From positions 1 through 21,991 of the IMG/VR virus record IMGVR_UViG_3300025687_000369: DNA of 21,991 bases. One strand, given 5' to 3'. The stretch comes from a virus. The translations under genes were made by a program, and so were the position numbers. Of this stretch, positions 1 to 4,766 are shown piece by piece. Position 1 is the stretch's first letter, and the number at the start of each line of letters is the position of its first letter. The notes below the pieces were generated by a model. It saw only the letters and a program-made list of their open reading frames with translations, searched no databases and had not been told where the DNA came from.

Positions 1-168
1 CTTCTTTTTCGTTATTCGAAACAGCGCAATACAGATTCTGTTAAGTCTTTGAACTATTTAGTTTATTTTGTTACTATTCACACAGTTATTTTGTTTCTAT
101 TTTGCCTCTTTTTTGTATCTGTGCAGCAACAGCACAGCACAGCGCAGTCATCTCCCCCTCCCCGGTGC
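1..168. other. AT-rich non-coding left edge
   Basis: No convincing gene is visible. The first 120 bases are AT-rich with T-runs on the plus strand. Bases 127-147 hold a short CAGCAC/CAGCGC-type low-complexity stretch and 152-165 a C-rich run, which reads as a G-rich purine run on the minus strand. The only coding candidate is a 21-codon minus-strand reading frame at 86-151, listed separately. If the leftward sigma54-like promoter at 352-368 is real, this stretch is the early part of a leftward transcript that leaves the window. Confidence 0.5.
86..151 (-). CDS. Candidate 21-aa leader peptide or small protein (weak)
   Basis: On the minus strand an ATG at 151 opens a 21-codon frame (starts MTALCCAVAAQIQKR) ending at a TAA at 86-88. 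It is considered only because a very strong purine-rich Shine-Dalgarno (GGAGG with a 5-nt spacer) sits directly in front, and because it lies downstream of the leftward sigma54-like promoter and the 102-bp palindrome. The peptide has two adjacent Cys and a basic C-terminus and matches nothing I recognise. The G-rich run may simply be compositional. It could be a leader peptide, a small protein or chance. Confidence 0.2.
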   Translation of the reverse strand: MTALCCAVAAQIQKRGKIETK

Positions 169-270
169 CTAAATCGTAACACGAATCATTCTCATTAGCA
201 TTCACGTTATCAATACCGATCTCAATTGACATTGATGATGCAAATGAGAATCATTATCACTACGATTTAG
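169..270. repeat. 102-bp imperfect palindrome with 32-nt arms
   Basis: The arms 169-200 and 239-270 are reverse complements in a single register (position i pairs with 439-i). I count 25 of 32 pairs: an outer perfect block of 10 (169-178 with 261-270), an unpaired patch of 5, then a 17-nt block (184-200 with 239-255) with two mismatches. The 38-nt centre contains a further ATCAAT/ATTGAT pair. As DNA it could bind dimeric regulators; as RNA it would fold into a long hairpin. It lies about 150-250 bp upstream of the rightward sigma54-like start, a distance at which enhancer-binding proteins act, and about 70-170 nt downstream of the leftward start. Confidence 0.85.
240..258 (+). promoter_or_regulatory. 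Fur-box-like sequence in the right arm of the palindrome
   Basis: GCAAATGAGAATCATTATC matches the classical 19-bp Fur consensus GATAATGATAATCATTATC at 16 of 19 positions by my count. The left arm (182-200, read on the minus strand) matches less well, at roughly 12-13 of 19. The match is visible in the sequence; Fur binding is inference. Such AT-rich hexamer patterns can arise by chance, and no iron gene is nearby. The iron-independent ribonucleotide reductase in this genome is the only suggestive link. Confidence 0.35.
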
Positions 271-321
271 ATCTGCATTATCAAGTGTGAGAGTCTGTGG
301 AGTACCTGTACAGCTAACCAG

Positions 322-341
322 TACTGTATAAACATACAGTG
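322..341. promoter_or_regulatory. LexA (SOS) box-like operator
   Basis: TACTGTATAAACATACAGTG has the gammaproteobacterial LexA form CTGT-N8-ACAG, with 7-bp perfect dyad arms (ACTGTAT/ATACAGT) around AAAC. It overlaps the start region predicted for the leftward sigma54-like promoter (start near 341), a position where a bound repressor would block initiation or early elongation. A second, shorter palindrome CTGTACAG (306-313) lies 10 bp to its left. LexA binding is inferred from the motif alone. Confidence 0.45.
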
Positions 342-351
342 CCTAGTGACT

Positions 352-368
352 AGCAAGATCCATGCCAA
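352..368 (-). promoter_or_regulatory. Leftward sigma54 (RpoN)-type promoter
   Basis: Read on the minus strand the sequence is TTGGCATGGATCTTGCT. This matches the sigma54 consensus YTGGCACGRNNNTTGCW at every defined base except one (C to T in the -24 block), with the required GG-N10-GC spacing. Transcription would start near 341 and run left, across the LexA-like box and the 102-bp palindrome, and out of the window. Sigma54 promoters need an ATP-driven activator, which is not encoded here and would have to come from the host or from elsewhere in the phage. Confidence 0.5.
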
Positions 369-394
369 CGCGGTGCAGATTCTGCAAAAATAAA

Positions 395-411
395 TTGGCA
401 CGATACTTGCT
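395..411 (+). promoter_or_regulatory. Rightward sigma54 (RpoN)-type promoter
   Basis: TTGGCACGATACTTGCT fits the sigma54 consensus YTGGCACGRNNNTTGCW at every defined position, with GG at 397-398 and GC at 409-410 separated by exactly 10 bp. Start of transcription is expected near 422, giving a leader of about 400 nt before the first gene at 827. A sigma70-like reading of the same bases (TTGGCA, 17-bp spacer, TATCAA) is possible but has a poor -10. Perfect consensus, correct spacing and location in a gene-free control region make this better than a chance match; activity is inferred. Confidence 0.6.
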
Positions 412-421
412 AGGCAATATC

Positions 422-826
422 AAACGGATTTGTTATTCCAAAATGTTTCTAAAAAATGGTAATATTACATTGTTTTCGCCGTTCAGCGTAGTAGACTAAT
501 CACAACTGGCAACGAAAGCCCAGCGGTGGATGCCCACCAACGGATAAGCGAGTAGTGTTAAGTCCGACCTTTACCGCGAAGGGTTCTAAATGCGGGCTTC
601 GCTGAAAGCAAGTAGTGTGGCGCGAGCGTATCGGTAGCGGGTATCCAAAGCCGAAAACGAACCACACCAAAGCCGGAACACATGGGAGACAGCCGACACA
701 CTAAACAGGAACAGTGTCGCGCAATGGGGCAGACAATCCCGCGCAATATGCACTGTTTCAGCGTTTGGGGTGTCACTTGTAAGCATTCGCGGAGTGTTTA
801 CAACTGACAAACTAAACGGAGGTTTT
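422..826 (+). ncRNA. Long structured leader or candidate non-coding RNA
   Basis: No credible gene lies in these 405 bases, and base composition becomes more GC-rich after about 500. Several local helices are visible: 525-529 with 534-538, 576-581 with 597-602, 615-620 with 662-667 enclosing 631-634 with 651-654, 694-699 with 714-719, and a competing 719-722/726-728 with 738-744. A 12-nt direct repeat AGCRAGTAGTGT occurs at 547-558 and 607-618. The spacing suggests a folded RNA following the rightward sigma54-like promoter. I do not recognise a known riboswitch, tRNA or large phage RNA class. A 41-codon frame at 682-807 exists but lacks a good ribosome-binding site. Confidence 0.3.
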
Positions 827-1264
827 ATGCAAACATTCGAGCAACTGAAAGAAGTTTCGAAGTGTTACCGAGAGCACAATGACTGCACTGTCAAGGGTTT
901 GGCTGTACTGTTTGGCTGCACCTACGGCGTGGCACATCGTGCACTTGATAAAAACGGCAGGCAGCGGAGACGCGGCGCGCCTTGGGCTACAATTAACGCG
1001 GCTATATCTCAACTGTCAGAGCGTTTCGGAGTAACAACAGAGACGTGCGGAAAGCCGGATGCGTCGGCTAGCTACGCGAGATACTGCGGATTTGAAACAA
1101 TGACAATTAAGCAGTTTATCAGGCGACACCCGAAAGGGGTTTACCTGTTAGCAATGCGGGGACACGTTGCAGCGCTGCGTGATGGTGTCTTGTACGATTG
1201 GACAGCAGACACCGCGCAGCGTAGACAAGTTACCGGATATATTAAAATCAACGGAGAGGGTTAA
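827..1264 (+). CDS. Small early protein with a possible papain-like Cys/His/Asp arrangement
   Basis: 145 aa from the ATG at 827, chosen because GGAGG sits 5 nt upstream; an in-frame start 19 codons earlier has no such site. The protein has an N-terminal NDCTVKGLA segment (Cys20), a basic GRQRRRG stretch (44-50) and a C-terminal block ending in RGHVAALRDGVLYDW (111-125, with His113 and Asp124). From general knowledge, many phages carry small proteins of this N-D-C ... G-H-x-x-A-V ... D-W layout. A nucleophile-like Cys at a helix start with later His and Asp is how papain-fold cysteine peptidases look. The 20-45 segment could alternatively be a helix-turn-helix. It is the first gene after the control region, so it would be expressed early. 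Function is unproven. Confidence 0.75.
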   Translation: MQTFEQLKEVSKCYREHNDCTVKGLAVLFGCTYGVAHRALDKNGRQRRRGAPWATINAAISQLSERFGVTTETCGKPDASASYARYCGFETMTIKQFIRRHPKGVYLLAMRGHVAALRDGVLYDWTADTAQRRQVTGYIKINGEG

Positions 1265-1267
1265 ACA

Positions 1268-1549
1268 ATGGAAAAAGTAACAATGCAAAACTTAGAGCAA
1301 ATGGCTGCGGTCATCAATAAGCAGCTAAACATAAACGCAACCGAGACATGGACAAAACAAGCGGACGGTACGTTTAAAGCTAACGTTGGGTTTTATCATG
1401 TTTTAGCGGACGGATGTGGGCACTCATTCTCCCGTATATGTAACACTGGAGGCGCGATAACTGACATTTTCAGAGGCAACACAAAACGCGAATTGATGCA
1501 ACAGATGCGCGCATTTTCTGCAGGATTAGCACATACTCAGGAGGGTTAG
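1268..1549 (+). CDS. Small early protein of unknown function
   Basis: 93 aa, unrecognised. The start ATG follows the junction cassette with GAGAGGG as ribosome-binding site; an alternative ATG lies six codons in. The first half is polar and Asn/Gln-rich; the middle has a GFYHVLADGCGHSFSRIC stretch with two Cys and two His, and the C-terminal third looks helical (KRELMQQMRAF). No signal peptide or membrane segment is seen. It is separated from its neighbours by 3 nt on each side, so it is translated as part of the early string. Confidence 0.75.
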   Translation: MEKVTMQNLEQMAAVINKQLNINATETWTKQADGTFKANVGFYHVLADGCGHSFSRICNTGGAITDIFRGNTKRELMQQMRAFSAGLAHTQEG

Positions 1550-1552
1550 ACA

Positions 1553-1744
1553 ATGAAACTTGCACCGGATTATATCAGGGTAGCTAAAAACAGCATTAGT
1601 GGAATGTGGGAAGTCAGGTTAAATTCACGGCTGCAAAGTGAACACGGTACGTTTTTTGGAGCGGAAAACAAAGCGCGCCAAATAGAATTTAAACTGTTAG
1701 ACCACGGTAAAGATTGCGAAATATCAATAGACATGAGGGGTTAA
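1553..1744 (+). CDS. Small early protein of unknown function
   Basis: 63 aa, unrecognised. The start is set by AGGAGGG in the junction cassette at 1541-1555. The sequence is soluble and mixed-charge, with a W-E-V-R-L beta-like stretch and a GTFFGAENKARQIEFKLLDHG segment likely to form strand then helix. Codon use is AT-rich like its neighbours. Placement between other tiny genes, with 3-nt gaps, is the main argument that it is real. Typical of phage early host-takeover genes, but no specific role can be named. Confidence 0.7.
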   Translation: MKLAPDYIRVAKNSISGMWEVRLNSRLQSEHGTFFGAENKARQIEFKLLDHGKDCEISIDMRG

Positions 1745-1747
1745 GCA

Positions 1748-1990
1748 ATGAAAGAAAAAGCAGAAGAATCTTTATATTCTAAAATGCAACCATCACGGGT
1801 GTGTAGTGAAGACGGCAGGCTAACAGCAATTTTATCTGCGGAAAATAGGAAACTGTACCCAGATCACCCAAAAGGTAAACCGTTTAGAGTTATCTGCTTT
1901 TACAACGACCACTATACTAGTGATTTTTATTATTCTAGTATTGAAGAGGCGCACAGGCTGATGCGCGATTACGTAAATAGTGACAACTAA
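1748..1990 (+). CDS. Small early protein of unknown function
   Basis: 80 aa, unrecognised. The start ATG follows the third junction cassette (GAGGGG ribosome-binding site). The N-terminus is charged and helical; the C-terminal half, with FRVICFYNDHY and DFYYSSIEEAHRLMRDYV, alternates strand and helix and is rich in Tyr and Phe. It ends 15 nt before the next start. No motif, signal peptide or membrane span is visible. Confidence 0.7.
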   Translation: MKEKAEESLYSKMQPSRVCSEDGRLTAILSAENRKLYPDHPKGKPFRVICFYNDHYTSDFYYSSIEEAHRLMRDYVNSDN

Positions 1991-2005
1991 ACAGAGGATC
2001 AGGCA

Positions 2006-2233
2006 ATGAAACTCTACAATGTAACGCACGGGAGCGTTGGCGTGATGCTAACGTCCCGTCAGAGCGCATACGAAGCCGCTAGAGCGATTCAAACGGCGGA
2101 CCCGTATGGTGGTATACCTTTCATATTTGAGCGCGTAGAAGACGATTCAGCAGCGCTGTCGTTGGTCTCGCAAAATGCAATGGAAAACCTGTTAAAATAT
2201 TTGGAGGTTGGAAATGGATCAGAAATATTTTGA
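2006..2233 (+). CDS. Small early protein of unknown function
   Basis: 75 aa, unrecognised. GAGGATCAGG precedes the ATG. The sequence has a strand-rich N-terminus (MKLYNVTHGSVGVMLTS), then a helical AYEAARAIQTAD and a strand IPFIFERVEDD, a compact alpha/beta pattern. Its last 20 nt overlap the 28-codon membrane peptide gene that starts at 2214, whose ribosome-binding site (GGAGG) lies within this gene. This suggests translational coupling. Confidence 0.7.
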   Translation: MKLYNVTHGSVGVMLTSRQSAYEAARAIQTADPYGGIPFIFERVEDDSAALSLVSQNAMENLLKYLEVGNGSEIF

Positions 2234-2300
2234 CGCACTGATTTGGTGCGCTGTTTGGATACCGATATTGTTGACGATGAAACCGTGGAGGCAGCTATGA
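2214..2300 (+). CDS. Tiny single-pass membrane protein (28 aa)
   Basis: ATG at 2214, with GGAGG about 6 nt upstream, opens a 28-codon frame ending at TGA 2298-2300, which shares ATGA with the next gene's start at 2297. The peptide has a short acidic-polar head (MDQKYFDA), a hydrophobic span with two Trp (LIWCAVWIPILL) and a positively charged tail (KPWRQL). That fits a single membrane segment with its C-terminus in the cytoplasm. The strong ribosome-binding site, both-side overlaps and membrane profile make it a likely gene. Candidate roles from known phage biology are membrane disturbance, superinfection exclusion or a pinholin-like activity; none is shown. Confidence 0.6.
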   Translation: MDQKYFDALIWCAVWIPILLTMKPWRQL

Positions 2301-2608
2301 CACACAGCCATTATCAAAAAGCAGAGATCAAAGTAGCAAAAGACCAGCCTACGATTTGGTTCGATGCTCTTACGATCGAGTATCTGGAGGCGTTGGTTGA
2401 ATACGACGCTGGATATATCCGAGACCGTATGGATTGGTATATGGAAGATAAGCGAGACGACATAGATGAATTTATCGAAATAGACGATATGCGTGTAGCT
2501 AACGCAGATCTTTCGGATATACTCGAACGAATAAAAGCACTCAGTGAAAAAGACGAGTTTCTGCTTTACGTTCCAGCAGAAGTCTCTTATGAAGACGAGG
2601 AGGACTGA
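2297..2608 (+). CDS. Acidic early protein of unknown function
   Basis: 103 aa from the ATG at 2297, preferred over an in-frame start 18 codons earlier because GGAGG lies just upstream and the ATG couples to the stop of the 28-aa membrane peptide. The protein is strongly acidic (many D/E, ending SYEDEED), with a long helical middle (IEYLEALVEYDAGYIRDRMD). Acidic small early phage proteins sometimes mimic DNA or bind basic host proteins, but nothing here identifies such a partner. Its TGA overlaps the next ATG by one base. Confidence 0.7.
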   Translation: MTHSHYQKAEIKVAKDQPTIWFDALTIEYLEALVEYDAGYIRDRMDWYMEDKRDDIDEFIEIDDMRVANADLSDILERIKALSEKDEFLLYVPAEVSYEDEED

Positions 2609-2691
2609 TGACGCTGCATGATTTTCTGTTATACATGATACTGTTTGGGGTTATTGTTATTTGGTTAGACATCAAGGGGAGAGACGAATGA
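2608..2691 (+). CDS. Tiny single-pass membrane protein (27 aa)
   Basis: ATG at 2608 shares a base with the upstream TGA. GAGGAGG ends about 5 nt before it. The 27-codon frame ends at TGA 2689-2691, overlapping the next gene's ATG at 2688. Nearly the whole peptide is one hydrophobic span (from FLLYMILFGVIVIWL) followed by a charged DIKGRDE tail. With its neighbour at 2214 it gives two membrane peptides within 400 bp, each slotted between soluble genes by ATGA-type overlaps. Such overlap at both ends is hard to explain unless the frame is translated. Function unknown. Confidence 0.6.
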   Translation: MTLHDFLLYMILFGVIVIWLDIKGRDE

Positions 2692-2900
2692 GTACACCAA
2701 AGAACGGCAGGGGTTACTTTGATTACGAGGCAGAGGACTTGATGCTGTACGTCAAGTGGGACTTGCACGACGACGAGATGTACGTCAACGCATATCTCAC
2801 ATCTGATTTCAAGATAGAAGTAACAGACTTTTTGTTTGACACAACGTTGGATAAGTTGTATGATTTTGCTCGGGATGAATACTGGGGAGGTTACGAATGA
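2688..2900 (+). CDS. Acidic early protein of unknown function
   Basis: 70 aa from ATG 2688, with GGGGAGAG as ribosome-binding site; the in-frame start 9 codons upstream falls within the membrane-peptide gene and lacks one. The protein is acidic and rich in Asp, Tyr and Phe (YFDYEAEDLMLYVKWDLHDDEMYVNA), with alternating strands and a C-terminal helix. Its last bases (ATGA) contain the next gene's start. Not recognised. Confidence 0.7.
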   Translation: MSTPKNGRGYFDYEAEDLMLYVKWDLHDDEMYVNAYLTSDFKIEVTDFLFDTTLDKLYDFARDEYWGGYE

Positions 2901-3082
2901 ACACACCGGATACAGTCAAGCGAGAGCAAGCACTTCAAAGTGCCAAACATGCACTGGGTTTGCTGCATGAGATGAGTGACGCAGGCACTGACGCGCTGGA
3001 TTGCTTCGCTATCTTAGATCTTGAGAACGTCGTCAGAGATTTGTCAAGAGCAGTGAAGAACTCTGAAGGGGTTGACAGCTAG
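2897..3082 (+). CDS. Small helical early protein, last of the early string
   Basis: 61 aa, almost entirely predicted helix (REQALQSAKHALGLLHEM and LENVVRDLSRAVKN), resembling a two-helix bundle. ATG overlaps the upstream stop as ATGA; GGGAGG lies 5-6 nt before it. The final codons contain the -35 box of the next promoter (3072-3077), so the early and replication units are packed together. No family recognised. Confidence 0.7.
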   Translation: MNTPDTVKREQALQSAKHALGLLHEMSDAGTDALDCFAILDLENVVRDLSRAVKNSEGVDS

Positions 3083-3100
3083 GGAAATCCATGTTACAAT
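3072..3100 (+). promoter_or_regulatory. Sigma70-type promoter of the replication unit
   Basis: TTGACA (3072-3077), a 17-bp spacer, then TACAAT (3095-3100): a perfect -35, optimal spacing and a -10 with five of six consensus bases. Transcription would start near 3107, about 85 nt before the primase-helicase start at 3192. Strong host-type promoters in the middle of the plus-strand genes fit a phage that relies on host RNA polymerase. Confidence 0.8.
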
Positions 3101-3114
3101 ATTACTTTAAAGAA

Positions 3115-3171
3115 CTGTTCAGTGCTTAACCGTATAACTTATTATAAATTTACTGTTAAGTTACTGAACAG
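3115..3171 (+). promoter_or_regulatory. Hairpin in the primase-helicase leader
   Basis: CTGTTCAGT (3115-3123) pairs with ACTGAACAG (3163-3171), and CTTAAC (3125-3130) with GTTAAG (3155-3160), enclosing a very AT-rich 24-nt loop; only a 1-versus-2-nt bulge interrupts 15 pairs. A direct repeat ACTGTTAAG occurs at 3152-3160 and 3174-3182. It begins just after the predicted transcription start and could be a 5' mRNA stabilising or translation-control hairpin, an operator, or part of a replication origin. There is no T-run after it, so a terminator is unlikely. Confidence 0.6.
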
Positions 3172-3191
3172 GAACTGTTAAGAGGACGGTT

Positions 3192-4766
3192 ATGGCTTAC
3201 TTAAAAACACATCAACCATGTGAGGACTGCGGCAGTAGCGATGCGCTCACGATCAACGACAATCGTTCGACATATTGTTATTCATGTCAGACGTACACAC
3301 CACCGGACAAGGTAAGAACTTTGCACAAACCAGAAACCAAGAAGCAGGTTAACGCCAAGCTGTTGACGGGTAGCTACTCAGCCATCATCAATCGACGTAT
3401 CAAGAAAGAGACAGCGCAGAAGTACAACGCGCTAGTCGATGGTGACAACGTTGTCTTTGGTTACTACGGTGAAGGCACTGAGCCGGTGGCAAGCAAGACT
3501 CGCTACCCTGACAAACGTTTCCTGATCGGAGGCGATTGGAACAAAGCAAAGATGTTCGGGCAGCAACTGTTCCCAGCCGGAGGCAAGTACATCACCATCA
3601 CTGAAGGTGAGTTCGATGCGATGGCTGTGTCGCAGATGTTCGACAACAAGTACCCCGTCGTTAGTATTCGGAACGGCGCAGGCAGTGCAGTTAAAGACTG
3701 TCAGGCACACTTCGAATACCTTAACAGCTTCGACAACATCGTGATCTGCTTCGATGCCGACGAGCATGGTCGGGAAGCGGCGAAGTCCTGTGCTGAGATG
3801 TTTGGTAACAAGGCGAAGGTAGTTAAGTTGACTGACTACAAGGATGCCAACGATTATCTCATCAACAATCAGGCACTCAAGTTTACGCAGGCATGGTGGC
3901 ACGCTGAGACGTTCACACCAGACGGTATTGTTTCTGCATACGAACTGCTTGATGACGTACTGGTTCCCATGAAGCGCAGTAAGTTAACGTACCCTTGGGA
4001 GCAGTTGGATAACATGTTATACGGCATACGTCCTGCTGAACTGGTTACGTTGTGCGCTGGCAGTGGTCTCGGTAAGTCAACCATACTGCGTGAGCTTGTC
4101 GTTCACATGATGCGACAGACGGATGACCCTGTTGGCTTGATGTTTCTTGAAGAGACACCGGAGCGTACACTGCGCGGCTTGATCGGGCTGGAGATGAACA
4201 AACCTATCCACCTACCAGACGTTGACTACACACCGGAAGAGGTGCTGGAAGTCTACACTGCTGGTGATTACGAGAATCGTGTATACTTCTGGGACAGCTT
4301 CGGTAGTAACGAGATCGAACGTGTGCTGGGACGGATGCGTTACTTTGTCAAAGGACTGGGGTGTAAGTTCATCGTGCTCGATCACCTGTCGATATTAGTT
4401 TCAGATCAGCAGAACGGTGACGAACGCAGGGCTATCGACATGATAATGACAAAGCTGCGGATGTTCTGTCAGGAGATGCGCGTTACACTTCTGCTTGTTA
4501 GCCACCTCAAACGTCCTGAAGGCAAGTCACTTGAGGACGGAGCAGTCACCAGCCTTGGCATGTTACGAGGCAGTGCCGCCATTGCACAGCTATCAGATGC
4601 GGTGATCGGTGCGGAACGTAACAGTCAGGCAGAGGATGCGGACGAGCGAAACCGAACGCGCCTGCGTGTGTTGAAGAACAGGTTCAGCGGTAAGACTGGG
4701 CCAGCAGGGTATCTGATTTACGATGAGAACACTGGACGTTTAAGTACTGAGGAGATTGCGCTGTGA
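3192..4766 (+). CDS. Primase-helicase (T7 gp4-like)
   Basis: 524 aa (T7 gp4 is 566). It unwinds the phage fork as a hexameric ring and lays RNA primers for the polymerase. Visible parts in order: an N-terminal zinc-binding domain with Cys10, Cys13, Cys29 and Cys32; a Toprim primase core with the ITEGEFDA motif (Glu138) and FDAD (Asp188/Asp190); then a RecA-like DnaB-type helicase with Walker A GSGLGKST (Lys295), a downstream FIVLDHLS hydrophobic-acidic Walker B-like stretch, and a LLLVSHLKRP segment typical of helicase motif H3. It starts at the ATG after AGAGGACGG and heads the unit driven by the promoter at 3072-3100. All key residues are present, so it should be active. Confidence 0.96.
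   Translation: MAYLKTHQPCEDCGSSDALTINDNRSTYCYSCQTYTPPDKVRTLHKPETKKQVNAKLLTGSYSAIINRRIKKETAQKYNALVDGDNVVFGYYGEGTEPVASKTRYPDKRFLIGGDWNKAKMFGQQLFPAGGKYITITEGEFDAMAVSQMFDNKYPVVSIRNGAGSAVKDCQAHFEYLNSFDNIVICFDADEHGREAAKSCAEMFGNKAKVVKLTDYKDANDYLINNQALKFTQAWWHAETFTPDGIVSAYELLDDVLVPMKRSKLTYPWEQLDNMLYGIRPAELVTLCAGSGLGKSTILRELVVHMMRQTDDPVGLMFLEETPERTLRGLIGLEMNKPIHLPDVDYTPEEVLEVYTAGDYENRVYFWDSFGSNEIERVLGRMRYFVKGLGCKFIVLDHLSILVSDQQNGDERRAIDMIMTKLRMFCQEMRVTLLLVSHLKRPEGKSLEDGAVTSLGMLRGSAAIAQLSDAVIGAERNSQAEDADERNRTRLRVLKNRFSGKTGPAGYLIYDENTGRLSTEEIAL

Larger units (their letters stand above)
350..413. repeat. Inverted repeat that contains both divergent sigma54-like promoters
   Basis: CTAGCAAG (350-357) pairs with CTTGCTAG (406-413), and TGCCAA (363-368) pairs with TTGGCA (395-400), all in the same register (i pairs with 763-i). 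The -24 and -12 elements of the rightward promoter are therefore mirrored as a second promoter pointing left. Between them lies TGCAGATTCTGCA (374-386), itself a dyad. CTAGTGACTAG (343-353) overlaps the left edge. Confidence 0.8.
1256..1750 (+). repeat. Repeated gene-junction cassette (stop + RBS + start), three copies
   Basis: Three successive gene junctions carry nearly the same sequence, GAGGGTTARRCAATG: at 1256-1270, at 1541-1555 and, with one extra G, at 1735-1750. The Shine-Dalgarno forms the last codons of the upstream gene (so each protein ends in Gly), the stop codon lies in the spacer, and the next ATG follows 3 nt after the stop. The junction at 1993-2008 (GAGGATCAGGCAATG) is a looser relative. 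Entries between these positions are the genes themselves; only the junctions repeat. Confidence 0.7.

Noticed and set aside
460-468. TAATATTAC, the nick-site nonamer of circular Rep-encoding ssDNA viruses
   Set aside because: No Rep gene, no conserved stem-loop around it, and AT-rich context makes a chance 9-mer likely.
524-535. CGGTGGATGCCC identical to a conserved stretch near the 5' end of bacterial 23S rRNA
   Set aside because: Only 12 bases match and the flanks do not follow rRNA; most likely chance, not an rRNA fragment.
682-807. 41-codon plus-strand frame in the leader before the first gene
   Set aside because: No Shine-Dalgarno at a useful distance, and the composition follows the hairpin sequences; kept only as an alternative to the RNA interpretation.
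558-810. Two overlapping minus-strand frames of 72-74 codons opposite the leader
   Set aside because: Arg/Cys/Ser-rich composition, no ribosome-binding site, opposite to a hairpin-rich leader; look like chance frames.
1-826. CRISPR array, tRNA or attachment site in the gene-free left region
   Set aside because: No regularly spaced repeats, no cloverleaf with an acceptor and T-arm consensus, and no integrase gene; the repeats present are inverted or a single 12-nt pair.
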